Part shown: in pieces, positions 34,401 through 47,675 of the stretch
How positions within the stretch are numbered: position 1 is the first letter of the stretch
How the letters are laid out: every line of letters starts with the position of its first letter
Assembly (NCBI GenBank): GCA_963277665.1
Contig: OY728131.1
Span: 1,395,834,688-1,395,898,687, forward strand
Direction: 5' to 3'
DNA length: 64,000 bases
DNA from: Viscum album
Taxonomy: Eukaryota > Streptophyta > Magnoliopsida > Santalales > Viscaceae
Position numbers and translations under genes: made by a program
Notes under the pieces: generated by a model
What the model was told of the DNA's origin: nothing
Seen by the model: only the letters and a program-made list of their open reading frames with translations
The model's database searches: none

Positions 34401-36181
34401 TCTATGGTATATTTTTTAATATTCAAACACATGAGAAATGAAGTAAGGTGTGGAGAAATATCTATCCAAAGTGTGTTTTAGAACCCTAAATGTTTTTCCC
34501 CATGTGTTAAACATTTTATCAAGACATAGGAATGTGATCAATCATTAATAAAACGTTTTTATTAGACTAAAAGTTTTTTATAAGCATTAATAAAACATTA
34601 TATTGTGTCATAATATAGATGGTAAAAACTTTGTTCCTCTTTTATTACACTTTAAATTTTTCCTATGATCTTAAAGGGTTAATATTAGGAAGTGGAGGAT
34701 TTACTTTTTCTCAGAACTATTTTTCTGGGTTTTTAGCCCAACATGTTTTGTGGTTATTTCACTAGAATTTTAGTGTCTTATTATTTATTCCATTGATAGA
34801 TAGAGTTTAAGGTCATACATCTTTGAAAAAATTTACACTATTTAGGGTAATGATGAGTGGATGAAATAAAAGGGGAGGAATGTGAAACAATTTCACACTT
34901 AGGCTTCATGAGGTCAAGAATACTTTATCACCGATTTTAAATAGTGATATAGATGTTATAAATCATGTCTCAAGGTTCTAAATCATGAGTAATGCTATAT
35001 GAAAAATGTGAAAATGATTAACTCAAATCAATTTTGGTTGATGGGGTTTGTTGTCAGCTTTTTATAGATTACAAGGATTAGAAGGAACGTTTTTCAAAGA
35101 AAATATTCCTATGGTTAAAGGGTAAAGGGACCTTATTATGATCAAACTCCTGAATATTCAAGAAAATGGTTTTTTTTATGTTGGACATGCTTTTTTCCAA
35201 GGTCCCTAAAAGATTTTTCAAATCCTAAGACACTCAAAGAACATTGTTTAATTTATGGATTTATGTGTTCAAAAAATTTGATAGAATTACCCTAAACCTA
35301 TTTGTAGCATGGTTATTTTATTACGTTTATTTGGTATGGAATGAAAATGGATGATGTTATCTTCATATTAATTTCATTCAATGTGTAATTTACCATCTCT
35401 CATTTTAACATCATGTGACAAGGACTCTGGTGTTCTTCAATTAAGGGTCATGTGATGAGGACATTATACTATAATGTTTAATTTCTATCAACATAGATGA
35501 TATGTAGGGGAATTTCCATTCCTCTATGAGTTTATAGATAAATATCCCTATACTAGGGCCTATAGATCTAAATCATATATAATAAAAGTGGATATCATGG
35601 ACTAGAATACTCCTAGGTGGTTTAAGGCCTTGTTAGGTGGACCATTTAAATGTACATTCATTAGTAATGATGCTCTTTATCACGCCAATTGGGTAATCCC
35701 ATGCCTATAAACTCACATGAGTCATGATAAGTGTGAAAAAAATGATGTTTGGAGAGTGACCCATAATCTATTGGCTAAGGGTGTATGATAAATAGGGTAA
35801 GTAAATATAGGGGACATATTAACATAGCATGTGTCTACATATGATAGAACACATGTTTAAGAATCATTTTCTGATCTAACTCATACATAATAGAATTCCC
35901 TTTCCAAATTCCAAATTTTGGGTTGTCCTAATTTTTTCATGAGTTAAATAAAAATAATCTCGAAACTAATGAAAATTTAGAACCATTGTGTATAGTGGTT
36001 TATTTGATTAGGTGTTGGGATGAGTTTGGGGTATTTGAAATTTCATTGATTGGGCCCATCTGAGATTAATTATGTATCTTATAAGGAAGAGAATCTAGCA
36101 ACAAAAATATTTTTTAATGAAATATATCTATATAGATCTATATGATACACCAAGGTAGGGGACACATTTTCTATTGGAAAT
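31498..36181. other. AT-rich degenerate repeat, left flank of gypsy B
   Basis: No gene. Motifs in this stretch recur beyond the other end of gypsy B. CCACTACGTATACTAGG...GGGAATCAAGCCACGTA at about 32165 parallels CACTACATATCATTATAGG...GAATCATGCACCACATAG at 60940. TTTTAAGGCATTACAAGATAG at about 32455 parallels GTTTAAGGTCCTACAAGATGG at 62216. This suggests one repeat family that gypsy B split. Confidence 0.4.
32880..33100. repeat. Short diverged tandem repeat, TTATGGTCATRYAGWTTAGACC type
   Basis: Variants of 'GGTCATATAGATTAGACATTATGTTG' occur at about 32885, 32961, 33031 and 33069, with unequal steps of about 76, 70 and 38 bases. The copies are short and diverged, so the period is not well defined. 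Confidence 0.4.
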
Positions 36182-39177
36182 TGTAATATCCTAAATTTTT
36201 CATTTAATAAAACACTTCATGTTGATAAATTAATAGTGTTTTATGTGGAAAATTTTTTTATCAATGAAAATAACATAATAAATTTGTTAAAGGATTTACC
36301 AAAGGGTAAAATCAAACATAAAATTTTGGAATATTCAATCAAATATTGTTTCAGTCGGACACTATGTTGGTTCAAAATTTTAATGAATGTAACACCTCAG
36401 TAATGAAGGAATACAATTATTAAAAATACTATATTAATAGTGCATAATTTTTTCAAAATAATGGAATAATTCGAAAATATTGTGTCATATGATAAATCAT
36501 AGACCATAAATTGTTACAGGACGTAAGGTTAATCCTAGATGGGGTATAACATTTATAAGCATCCAACATTTAGATGTCTCACACATGAAAATTATCTATT
36601 TAATAATTTATTTATATTATTTTTTAAAATAATATAATATCAATCAAATGGTGTGTTGAATGAAACATCTTAGGTCACTGTCAGATCTGATACATAGTGT
36701 TTACCCTACGTGAGATATATCATTTGTAAGGATCAAAAGTTTAGATGCCTCAATCATGAATACAAACCCTTTTTATATTTAATTTATTATTTAATCCAAA
36801 TTTTAATAATAAATAATCAATATCTCTCAAACAGTGCATTGTTTAAGAAACATGATACCAAAGTTAGGTCTGAGACATTGGATTTCCTCTATATAGGGTG
36901 TCATTTTTTATACCACAGACATTTGGTATCATTTAATTTTTTGGATCTAAAAATTAAATTTATCAAAAAGGATGATTTTAAAATATATTCATCCCAAACC
37001 CATGTCATTTCCTACATTATTGATAGTGGATCTTTTAGGATAATCAAATGAACACGTTTTTCATCATTTATAAAATGGAAATTTCATAATGAGATCATAA
37101 CGAAGACTTTGTATTCATTTTTTCAGGTGATTCTCACATTAAATGGAGAGTTTTAAATCTCAGTTTAATTTAATTTCGAACAACTAGATTTTAAATAACA
37201 AAACTATTTTGTATTCTTTATTTTATCATTTCATTAGGTAATGATGATCCCAAATCCTCCTCTCTTGTTTTTGTAGGTCTTTATTCATCTTATTTAGATC
37301 CCACCATCGATTTATTGTTATTCCATTTTTTGGTGCCTCTGTGTATAAGGAGGTTTGTTATTCATTTCTTATTTAATTTTATTTTATTATCACTTTTTTT
37401 AATTTATTTAATTTAACAGAAAATTATGAAATAAAAAATAAAAAAAGGCTTTATTAATATTATTACCGACCCAAAAAGAATATATTATTGAAGGATGATT
37501 GTCCAAAATTATTAAATAATAATTTTAATTAATTGTCGAATGATAAATTTAGATAATTTTCAATGTTATTAAAAGTGATAATCAAGTAGAATGTTTATGG
37601 ATTAATTATCAAAATTATCAAATGATATCACATGGGATTGTCAAGATATAATTTATTTTTTAATTTTCCAAGGTAATTATAAAAGATAATTAATGATAAA
37701 TTAAAAAAGGTAAATATTATTGAGGAGAATATTGAGATAAAATCTGTTGACCTAAATGATAATTGAGATATTATCCAGGAGATATAATGTATCATCACAT
37801 GTGATATTTTATTCCAATTTGAAATATAATAGATGGTTTTGTTTTTAGGGGACCTTGGTGAATCTCAAGAGTCAACATTTTTATAATAAGGTCATGAAGA
37901 GGTGTTCTTGAATGGTTTATCCCTTCCTTCTTACATCAATGAATTTAGAGGTAGAATGTTCCTTACCATCTCAGTCTCTTGTTTACACTTTTTTCCTTAA
38001 TGATTATAATGTTTTCCATATTAATTTTTTGGTCTAGATTTTGATCACATGTGGGTGGGTGTGCAACAAATAAAATACATTGTAATTTCATGAGTGATAT
38101 TAGTGTAGATTTTATACATGTTTTATTGTGTTCATGTGTTGTTTTGTATGCCACTATATACTCATGTTTATATACTATGCCTTCTTATGTGCTCGTCTTA
38201 TAAAAGTGTTACTATGCCTTGTTAGTTGTTAGTGGTAATTGAGACAGGTGAACTATCATGATGAATTCATCCCCTAGTGGGAGAAAATTCATGATTGTGA
38301 AAATAACATTGAGGGACCAAAGAATATGGTGGTGGTACGACATAGCCACGACTTTGTGTCATGGTTATGCTTGAGGAAGCCTTGATTTTCCCACTTTTAT
38401 TCACCATGTGATAGCCTGGTCAATGTGAGTACTAGATATTCTTTTCTTGGGGATCTGGGATTATAGAGCTCTTGGGGGATATATGACATCAGGTCTCACA
38501 TCTACGACACCATGATGATGTCTTATAAGGGCTAGTTTGTTTCTTATAACTCATTCATTTGTCTCGCCACATGGAGTCGAAATCAGCATGTCTAAGGGTT
38601 GTGGCGGCTTGGTTAGCACTCTACCCCTTATTTTTGGATTTTATTTTTATGTTCTTATTGAATTTATTATTATAATCATGGAATATAGTTTTATACATCA
38701 TCACATCAGGATAAGGATGAATTCGTGGTGTCCTACTAAGCCCTGTACTCATACCCTACTCAGGAATTTCGATACACATATAGATTTCATTAGAGACCCA
38801 ATGAAGGAAAAGGGCCATTTGGTGGATGTCTGAGAAAGTGGAGGATGGGTATGGAGTAGACCAAGTCATACACTACCGGACCCTATAATTATTTTATTAA
38901 TTATCTATTTATTTTATTATACATAGGCGTTCCACATTGGTAGATTCTTTTATAATGAATGACATGTATGTCATTAAATTTTTTCATGATTTTATTATTA
39001 TTTACTATATTTTAATTATTTATTATTGATCCTATGACATGATACTGATGGTATAGTCTACCTAATTATGGACATAAACCCTCACTCCTACTCTTTAGCT
39101 TATTGTATATGAGGAGGAGCACATTATTTTATGTGGAATTTCAGCTCAGACTAAGTTGTTCATGTTAGGATGTTACA
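36182..39177 (+). mobile_element. Gypsy B, 5' LTR
   Basis: The LTR is 2996 bp, starting TGTAATATCCTAAATTT and ending GATGTTACA directly before the primer-binding site. Its first ~1.16 kb aligns with 44294 to about 45362 (same 16-base start), and its last ~1.2 kb with about 58755-59968. Landmarks include ATGCCACTAxATACTCATGTT, GGTTGTGG(C/A)(G/A)GCTTGGTTAGCA and CTCAGACT(A/T)AGTTGTT. Divergence is large. About 0.6 kb in the middle (about 37345-37955) has no partner in the 3' copy. Confidence 0.85.
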
Positions 39178-39180
39178 AAA

Positions 39181-39193
39181 TGGTATCAGAGCC
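39181..39193 (+). other. Primer-binding site of gypsy B
   Basis: TGGTATCAGAGCC lies 3 nt after the LTR end, a perfect 13-base match to the complement of the initiator tRNA-Met 3' end. It confirms plus-strand orientation and the LTR boundary. Confidence 0.92.
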
Positions 39194-39869
39194 TCCTAAT
39201 TAACTAAATTTTTCTTCCCTTTATCTTAGTTAGGGATAGGATAGATTGGAGATAGGACATTGGGACTCCGGAAGGGGGGTTATTCCAGTGTCTGACAAAC
39301 ACTACATAGTGGAACTCTGAGTTTCCATATAGGGGAATTGATGTTCTATTGTTACTATTATTTATATTCTCCCTGGGTGAGGCACATGATGATATATGTG
39401 ATTTACATGGTTTTTGGTATCTTCATGAATCTTGACTAGGAAGATATGTTCACATTCCATATATATACCCATGATTTAGTTTAATAGTAGTTCATTAATT
39501 AAATACATTTATTTATGATATCTAGTAGGGATGATCTATTATTTGTGATATATTGTTTTCCTTATTGTGTAATATCTTTTAATGGAATAAATTTTTTGAA
39601 TAGGTTATGTTTATTTTTCCATATATATATATGATGAATCTTACTAATGTGTAGGGATAAAAATGAGGGTTAGTGCTTGGAGGGGTATACCTTTGGTTAA
39701 GGATATACTCATAAGAAATCCTTGTTTGATCAAATAGTCGATTATGTAATTTTATCTTCCTAATCATATTTCTTGAGATGAGGCCTTCACATAGACATTT
39801 GGTGGGGAAACAACCTAAGTAGGATGATCCTATGACCATTCTCACACCAGCTCCAGTGGTGTAATAAAA

Positions 39870-40200
39870 AGTTCCTTATCATCCACCACTAAGATCCATG
39901 GTTGGATATATATGTAATTTTAAGCTCTAGTGTCCAAAAACCTTTCAATGAACTGGTGGAATATATGATTATTAGGATTAGCTGGATATCATATAGGGTA
40001 TATTTAACCTCAAAAAGACACCATCATACAAGAAGGAGAAGTTGTTAGCCTTCGTGCTACAGCAACCCACTAGGCATTGGTGGGGAGATATGGGATAGGA
40101 TGAACAATAAGTGGGTCTCACCTGGGAGGCCATCAACACCCTATTTTTTGAGATATTTTCCTTGACACACTAAATATCAATTTTGAATTTTAGTCCATGG
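39870..40200 (+). pseudogene. Gypsy B gag remnant
   Basis: KKEKLLAFVLQQPTRHWWGD (about 40022-40081) followed by LTWEAINTLFFEIF (about 40120) matches the capsid pattern 'Kxxxaxxxlxgxaxxww...tWxdFxxxFxxxyF'. Stops interrupt it. No zinc knuckle could be placed downstream with confidence. Confidence 0.6.
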
Positions 40201-40899
40201 AGCTCCAACAGTGTTCCTTAATAGTATCAGCATACTAGGTACATTTTCTCGATCTCATCAAATGTTCACTACTTCTAGATGGTAATAAGGCCGATATGGT
40301 TAGGTTCTTTGAAATCAGACATTGAATCAACCATAGACAACAATTATAGATCCTCGGCCAGTATTCATACCCAATGGTTTCGAGAAATGTTAGGAACATT
40401 GTGAGGATTATATAAGATGGAGGAATAGCTGGAATTTTCATTCCTTTCACTACTCAGAAATGTTCACCTCCCACTCCTATTGTGAATCCCTCTTTTTATG
40501 GTTTTAAGAGGAGGTCCTGTAACATATAGAAAAAAAGTGTCATGCAAGTACGGATGATCTCATTATATGTAGAACCTTCTATAGGTGACCCACAATGATT
40601 TAAATATGGGTTGTCTGGTCACTATAGTTGTGTGTTCATGGTAACCTAGAGCCAGTACCGACAATGTGAAATGAAAGGAAACCTCTACTAGTTGTATTCC
40701 ATAGCATAATCTATGTAAGGGAGTGCAACACGTCTAGGGGGTATGGAGGTCCGTTAAGGGACCTCATCAGATGATACATTATTCTTAGGTGATAGAATCC
40801 TATGGACATTGTCGTAGATCTGACACAATATGGGTTTAGGTAGTGTATCATATTCTAAAATATGGTGGGGAGGGACTATCCATATTAATGGGTTGGTTT

Positions 40900-41010
40900 T
40901 GATCACTTCAACAATATCTACATATTTACTATATAATACTAATTCCCATTCTTTCATATCTTCAAAATTAGTCTTTTTACTTTACTTACCAGTCATTTTA
41001 TCATTTGAGT
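40900..41010 (+). pseudogene. Gypsy B protease remnant
   Basis: Within an open frame starting at 40830, residues 35-48 read YNTNSHSFISSKLV. This is the counterpart of the active-site stretch 'FDTGASHSFIS' with the catalytic Asp and Gly replaced by Asn. The enzyme would be dead even without the surrounding stops. The position between gag and RT fits. Confidence 0.65.
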
Positions 41011-41399
41011 TATTCTCCCATGATACACAATTTGGATTGAACCATCTTCATCGATTCCTAAAATTTCCACTATACATTGTCAGCTGTGAACATCTGTGGG
41101 AATTACTGAATCTAAAGATGATAAATTTAGAAACAATTTTTTACCTTGATTAGGGGACCAATTTCTAAGATTACATTGATATCATTGGTATAGGGGTATC
41201 TTTTATATCTCCCTAGAGAGATATGTTCACATTGACTAGGGAGTGGGAATTGAGAGTAGGAAGAGTTTGAATAGACTTGAGTTAACTCAAGAAGATTTGC
41301 AAGATTCTCCCATTTAGAAATATCTATGTAATTCCCTCATATTTTCCAATAGTCATGAATCTCTATCAAGAATTATTTCTATATGAATTCAAAGTAATT

Positions 41400-42090
41400 C
41401 TTCCATAAGGAAGATTTTACATTGAGTTAGAGCTCATACTAGGTGTGCAATAAATTTTGATACCTTCATATTTATGGATCCAACCAAGATGAAAGAGATC
41501 AACACACAACTAGAAGATTGGGAGAGGATGGGTTTTATTAGAACTAGTACCTCACCATGGTGTGTGGTTTTCCTATATGCCAAGAAGTCATATGGTATTC
41601 TATCTCTATGTTTTGATTAACCAAAGATAAACCAGGTTATGGTGAAGAACTAATATCCATTATTCTATGATCATTGAACTTTTTTATCATCTATGGGGAG
41701 CCCGGTGGTTCTCCAAGATTTAAAGACAATTGGGTTATCACTTTTATGAGTTAGAGAGGATGAAATTCCAAATATGAAATTTTAGAGCAGGAATAGACTA
41801 TATTTATCCTAGGTGAATCCATTTATGTTGACAAATGCATCGACAATGTTCATGTACCTCATGAACAAGATATCCATCTATAATTATACTCATTCATCAT
41901 AGTATTTTTTTTATGATATCCTTTTCTACTCAGTAACACCAAAGAATCGTGATAGGAATATAGATATAGTTATGAGTACACTTCTATCACAAAAGATTTA
42001 TGGAAAGATGTAGAACTGTGACTTTTGGATTCCAGAGGTCAATTTCATGGAAATGTGGTGCTTGAGATAGGTATTTATGTAGAACCAAAG
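41400..42090 (+). pseudogene. Gypsy B reverse transcriptase remnant
   Basis: MKEINTQLEDWERMGFIRTS, SPWCVVFLYAKK (from 41553), INQVMVKN-YPLF, FMLTNASTMFMYLMNKI (about 41823) follow the gypsy RT order 'LKELKEQLxELLDKGFIRPS...SPWGAPVLFVKKKDGS...PFGLTNAPATFMxLMN'. The 'YxDDIL' block reads FYDILFYS, so the second Asp is lost. There are at least five stops. Confidence 0.75.
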
Positions 42091-42229
42091 AATGTTGAAC
42101 AAGTCATGTCATGGACATGTCCGTAGAAAATGATTGATATTACGAGTTTTCTATGTTTAGTAGTATATTATAGATAGTTTATCCTCTAATTCACTTGACT
42201 ATCATCTCCCATGATAGCACTAACCACGA

Positions 42230-42810
42230 ATAGAGTGATTTCCTATGGTCAGACTACTATTAAGAGGATTTCATTCAAATAAAGGGAAGGTTGAAAATAA
42301 CTCTATTTCCAACACTCCATGAGCCTAGAAATGATTTTGTAGTGTGTTTTTAAGAATTACATATTTGTTTAGGGATGGTGCTCCTGAGAAGAGAGAATTT
42401 AGTAGCCTATGGGTCTTCTCACATATGACCTCATGAGATGAACCACACTACGCATGGCATAGAGGTGGCATCAATGGTCCATGGTCTGAAATGTTAGAGT
42501 CAATATCTTTTCAGTGAAATAGTTTTCATTTAAATTGACCATAAGAACCTTTACTATATCGTAAAATAGATAGAAATGCACCTGAGATAGTGGAACATGG
42601 TTGGGTATCTATAGATGTTTGACATTGAGATTATGTATGAACCTTTGAAGGTTAATTTAATCGTAGATTCTATTAGTTGTGAGACACATGATGAGACGGA
42701 TATTTCCTACATGCCATCAAAGAAACAATATCATTTTATGTGCTTATTGGATGACCAGAGATTCAATTATTTAGAGGATCCTGAATCTATGACTTTTCTC
42801 CTTTGCTGAT
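42230..42810 (+). pseudogene. Gypsy B RNase H remnant
   Basis: ITLFPTLHEPRNDFVVCF and LVAYGSSHM (42290-42430) correspond to 'LTTAPVLTLPxxxxxFVVYxDAS...RVIAYASRQL'. The open frame from 42615 begins MFDIEIMYEPLKVNLIVDSI, the counterpart of 'DYDxxIxYHPGKANVVADALS' that joins RNase H to integrase. Catalytic acidic residues are mostly replaced. Confidence 0.65.
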
Positions 42811-42839
42811 TACATATTCTATTATAGGCAGGGAAAATA

Positions 42840-43640
42840 CTGGTTAGTAGTATGAACTAAATTTTGATTTCATGAGGGAGAAGTTTGTTGGGGGAGACTC
42901 AATACCAAGATAGACATTGGGTGAAATTGATGAGATCATGGTACATGAGAGAGTAGTAGTCCCAGCTTGCATTAGAGAGTAGAATATGAGGGATTGGCAT
43001 ACCTCTAAATGGTCAGTACATCCTTGTGTGACCAAGATGTGACATGAATTCAGGAGGCAGTTCTAGTGGTCAGTGATGAAGATAGACATTGCATGTTTTG
43101 TCACCCAATGTCTTACCTATAAGAGGATAAAATACAAGCACCAACATCCTATTGAATTATTACAGTCTCTTCTTATACCTATGTGGAAGTGGGAGGACAT
43201 CACGATGGACATGGGAATGGGGTAACCACATACCCCAAGTATTCATGATGTTGTTTGGGTGATAGATGATCATTTAATGAAGTCTTCTCACTTATTACTG
43301 AATAGAAGGACTCACTTAGTGGATGATCTGGATAAAAAGCATGTTTGAGAGAACGTGCACCTTTATGGAGTCCCTTTGAGAATTTTATCAGATAGAGATG
43401 CACGTTTTGCATCAACCTTTTGGTACGGATTGTAGAAATCCATAAGGACTCATCTAATATTGATCATGATATACCATCCTCAAATTGATATACAATAAGA
43501 ATAGAATATACACATATTAGAGGATATTCTTCTAGATTTCGTGCTTGATTTTTCTAGAGTCGGTGATTAGAACCTAGCATTGATTATGTTTTCATTAAAT
43601 AATAGTTATCATTGAATGATTTAGATGGATACTTATGAGA
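42840..43640 (+). pseudogene. Gypsy B integrase core remnant
   Basis: WKWEDITM-like text (about 43185) precedes the best-kept block, NVHLYGVPLRILSDRDARF (about 43350-43410), which retains the second catalytic Asp context 'GVPxxIVSDRDxxF'. MIYHPQID and EQNIHILEDILLDFVLDF follow, like '[27 protein letters not shown]', with the catalytic Glu apparently present (ILED). Stops and frame changes split it. Confidence 0.75.
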
Positions 43641-43779
43641 AACTTTACGGAAGGATTTGATAGTCACCACTCTATTAGAATGAGGTGGATGATGTATAGG
43701 GTTTTATCATTAGTATGGTTCAGAATACCCTTGAGAGTGTGTAGCTGATGTAGAAGTTTTTAATAACTACTCGGAGAAT

Positions 43780-44260
43780 ACAAATATCTTATGAAAACCA
43801 TTGGAGGAGACCCTAGGAGTTTTTTGTTGCAGATTAGGTCATTTTGAGCGTGACTCCTCAGTTAGGGAACAAACATATGGGGAAGTAAGGAATGTTATCA
43901 CAACTTTTTTGGCCCCTTTGAGATCACCAAATGGACAGGGAAAGTATTGTACCGTCTATATCTCCATTCTCACTATCGAGGTATGCACGACATGTTCCAT
44001 GTGTCACAACATCGGAGGTACATACCCAACACTACAGATGTTGTTTATTGTGAGTATGTTGAGTTTTATACTGATTCATATTATGAGGAGATTCTTATGT
44101 GTATCATATATAAAATAGGGAATGTGTTTCTATGAATGACGGTACCACTAATCCAGATTTATTGGTAGTAGGGATGGGTCTAGGAAGAGACATGGGAGCA
44201 TGAGTTTGACGTTTCAGCTCAGTATCCTGAGTTATTCAAGAAATACCTCTAGAGACACTT
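43780..44260 (+). pseudogene. Gypsy B integrase C-terminus and chromodomain remnant
   Basis: The frame at 43947-44135 gives YRLYLHSHYRGMHDMFHVSQ and RRYIPNTTDVV, matching the 'YRLALPPxLxxVHxVFHVSxLRKYVPDPxHVI' end of chromovirus pol. Further on EETWEHEFDV and AQYPELFKKYL (about 44214) match the end of the chromodomain, here with the W of the aromatic cage kept, unlike in the young element. Both elements therefore belong to the chromodomain-bearing gypsy group. The reading is interrupted by stops. Confidence 0.75.
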
Positions 44261-44270
44261 CTTAAGGTCA

Positions 44271-44293
44271 AGAAGATAATAGAGGGGGATACT
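44271..44293 (+). other. Polypurine tract of gypsy B
   Basis: AGAAGATAATAGAGGGGGAT lies directly before the 3' LTR start TGTAATATCC, the usual place for the plus-strand primer. Confidence 0.75.
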
Positions 44294-45362
44294 TGTAATA
44301 TCCTAAATTTTCAAATTAATAAAAAACCTATTTTTGATAATTTATATGTTTTTGTGGAAAATGAGTTATCAATAATAATAAAATAATATATGTGTTAAAG
44401 GATTTTAATAATGTTAAAAGGAAATCTAACACATTTTAATATTCAATTGAATATTTTCAGATCTAGATGTTGTGTTGGTTCAAGATTCCAAGGCTAGTAA
44501 AGACTTAGTAAATAAGGAATAAAATTATTAGATATATTTTTTTAGGCAGGCACAATTTAATAAAATTTATTTACTAACTCCAAAATAGTGGATCATATGA
44601 GAAATATGATACCACCATTAGGTTTGTTATGTGGTATTTACTATAAGAGGTGTGTAACATTTGTAATATTTAGATGATTGGACACCTCATTCGTGAAAAT
44701 AATTTATTTCAAAATTTTTATTATATTATTATTTAAAATAATATAATATCTCTTAACCCTTATATTGTATGAAAACTTCGAGACTGTCATTAGGTATGGA
44801 ATGTAGTGTTTACCCTATCTGAGGTATAAAATTTGTATGCATCCAACGTTTCGATCCCTCACTCATGAAAAAAATACCTTTTATATTTAGTTATTTATTT
44901 AATCAATTTTTCTAGTAAATAAATAATTAATATCTCTCAAATGGTGTGTCATATGTAAAATTAGAGACCACTATTATGTATGGAATGTGGGGATCACTCT
45001 AGGTGGGGAATAAATTATTTTACGCCAAAGAAGTTTTGTATCATTTAATTTTTTTTTAAAAAATAATGGAATTTTATAAAAAATGGGGCTTTTACTATAT
45101 ATTCATCCCTAACCCACTCAATGACCTCCATGTTTGATTACATATATTTTTTTCTAATCAAATTAACACATGTTGGACTATTTAAAAAATTTAAAAACCA
45201 TAATGAGATTATCAAAAATACTTTTTTTTGAGTGTTTAAGTTTAATATAACATTAAATATAGTGTTTTAATTCTCAGTTTTATGTAACGCATAACTCTTC
45301 ACACGCTCAAAATATAAATAAATAGGTATGTTTCCCTCAATATCTATTCTGATTATTTCTAT
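44294..45362 (+). mobile_element. Gypsy B, 3' LTR, first part
   Basis: Starts TGTAATATCCTAAATTTTC and aligns base by base in many places with 36182 to about 37345, for example AATATCTCTCAAATGGTGTGT against AATATCTCTCAAACAGTGCAT. The match ends where LINE coding sequence begins. The precise junction is uncertain by perhaps 40 bases. Confidence 0.8.
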
Positions 45363-47675
45363 CCAAAAGGGAAGGAGGTTGTTACCTTAGTGTTTTTCCT
45401 ACACATTTGGAATCTACAGGGTCTCGGGGAACCAAAAAAACATTCTTTTATGTCATATGAGTATTGGAAACATGAGAAATCGCTTGTGGTTGTTCTTGAG
45501 CCAAAATAGGATGCTTACAAGCTTTCTTCGGTATCTAATAAAATGGTTTACTCGATGTCTTTGCATAGGTTCCCTAGGAACACCGACATATGGGTTTTTT
45601 TGGAAGAAGCCTTTTTCGGAGGAAATGGTTAGTGCCACTTCTCAATTCATCAATAAAAGGATCACACATTATGGGATGGTGGTATTCTATTACTTTTTTT
45701 AGGAGATAAATGATTATAAATGGAGGTGGGATCTTTGGAGGCATTTGGAATCATTTATAACTACAAATATTTTGTGGTTTGTGGGGTGGGGGTGGATTTC
45801 AACACTATTATGGACTTATCAAAGAAAAAATATGGAACATCCTTGTTCGATGATAGAAGTCAGAAATTTAGGGATTTTTTTGTCATCGGTGAGTCTTCTA
45901 GATCTTGGGTTCACAGGCTCTAAGTACACATGGTGGAATAATCAAAGGGGTAATATATGTATTTTTCACCAACATGAAAAATTATTTACTAACTTTCAGG
46001 GGATAGATTTCTTCTCCTAACCTTCATTTATTCATATCCCTCGTTCTCTGTCAGACAACCCCAAGTTCTTTTGGATCTTGAGAAGGATGTTTTGCGGGCA
46101 CTTACATTCCATTAATCTAATAACTTTTATCAAGAGGACAACTTGATAGCCTTGCTGAGAAGATCATGGGACCTCAAGGGTGCTAGGACGTCCCGGCATG
46201 GGCTGAACTTCCATCTTAAACAGCTAAATGAGGATATTTTTATTTGGCTAGAAAATATGCCTCATGATTCATATTGGGTAGACAACATTCAGGCTGATAT
46301 AGATTGTTTGGAGGTGAATCTTTAGAATAAATTAAATGAGAACACTTTTTTCATCCTATGTGAGAAATGGTATTTTATTTTAGAAAACTATTAGAGACTG
46401 AAAGGATGTACAAGTAAGGGTATCATGAATGGTGTTTTATGGAGGGAGATCCCAACAACGCCTTCTTCCATGCATGAATAAAGTATCGGTGATTCATGAA
46501 GTACAACATCCATTTTGGATAATGAAGTCTTTACATCAGACGTGGAGGTGGCATGGAAGATATCACTAGATCATTTTAAAAGGATTTGGGCCAGAGAGGA
46601 TCCCTTCAAGTATGAAAAAAATTAGGGGGCCATAGTGGATGAGGAGTTTATGAGACGTATAATCCAACTGGTGGAAAGGTCTAAGAATACCCTTTTATCT
46701 TCACTTCCTATAGAGTAGGAGATAAAAAATTTGTTTTTATGTTTCCCCGAGATAGTTCCCTAGACCTGAATGGCTTCATGAGGGCCATCTTTGTAGCGGC
46801 CTAGGTGTGGTTGGTCCATAGGTTTTGGAGGTTGTCAAAGAATATTTTTTTGGTGGTTCTTTGACCAGGGATGTTTGTGCATCCATGTTTTCTCTTATTC
46901 CAAAAATGAAATACCCATCCAGCATTAGCCACTATCGTTTGATCTGCATTTATAATGTCTCTTATCATATTCTAGCAACTCTCATTTTAGGGAGACTAAG
47001 TTTGGTTCATCCAAGGTTTTCTTAGGAATATAAATGGTTTTTTCAAAATTTGGAGCATCCATGGGGTGTTGGGGATAACTAGTGAACTGGTGAATGATAT
47101 TAAGAAGAGATCAGAGGATTTGAATGCGGTCTTTCATGTTGATATAGAAAATCCATATGAAAAACTTGATTGGAGCTTCATCATCTGTGTCATAAGAAAA
47201 TATGGAATTCAGGAGTGGTTTTGTGAACTATGATTTTGGTGATTCTCTTCCCATTGGATCTCCATTTTTCTTATGGTAAAATGATTTGGTTTATTTAATT
47301 CGGTTCAAGTTGTTCTTTAGGGATACCTACTTTTTTCAAGTCTCTTCATTTTGGATCAAGATGACTTATCTCGCAAACTACACAAGGGTCTGGAATCAGG
47401 AAAGTTGGTCCCTAATTTTATTAGGGGTGGAATGGAGGGTATTTCCCATTTTAATATTTTCCGACAACATTATAATTTTCTCTAATAGAAAGAACAAGTC
47501 CATAATTTATATCATATAGATAATGTCTATCTATGGGCATCTTAGTGGATAGATCATCAATACAAGGAAAATCAATATTTTTATCTCTAATAGGTGTTAT
47601 GGACGACACAATAGTGGAATAGAAGATGTCCTAGGATGCCAACATAAGCAGATTCCATTGGTTTATATTGGTATC
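45363..47675 (+). mobile_element. L1-like LINE, first part: endonuclease and reverse transcriptase remnants
   Basis: The coding text opens with LWNLQGLGEPKK-like sequence (about 45398), close to the start of the plant LINE endonuclease ('SWNxxGLGxxxK'). VGVDFNTIMDLSKKK and SLFDDRSQKFRDF (45780-45880) correspond to 'GDFNxILxxxEK...FxxFI', and DLGFTGSKYTWWNNQRGN (about 45900-45950) is the diagnostic 'DLGFxGxxFTWxNxR' block. RT motifs follow: LIPKMKYPSSISHYRLICIYNV (46888-46955) for 'LIPKxxxPxxxxDFRPISLCNV', LPIGSPFFLW for 'GLRQGDPLSP', and FSDNIIIFSNR (about 47457) in place of 'FADDxxIF', with the second Asp changed to Asn. There are many frame changes, so it is dead. It breaks at the copia C target site. 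Confidence 0.8.
47671..47675. repeat. Target duplication GTATC of copia C, left
   Basis: GTATC before TGTTGTGGTATG; the same five bases follow the right LTR at 51899-51903. Confidence 0.88.

Noticed and set aside
36710..37051. 113-codon open frame
   Set aside because: It lies wholly inside the gypsy B 5' LTR, and the aligned 3' LTR does not keep it open.
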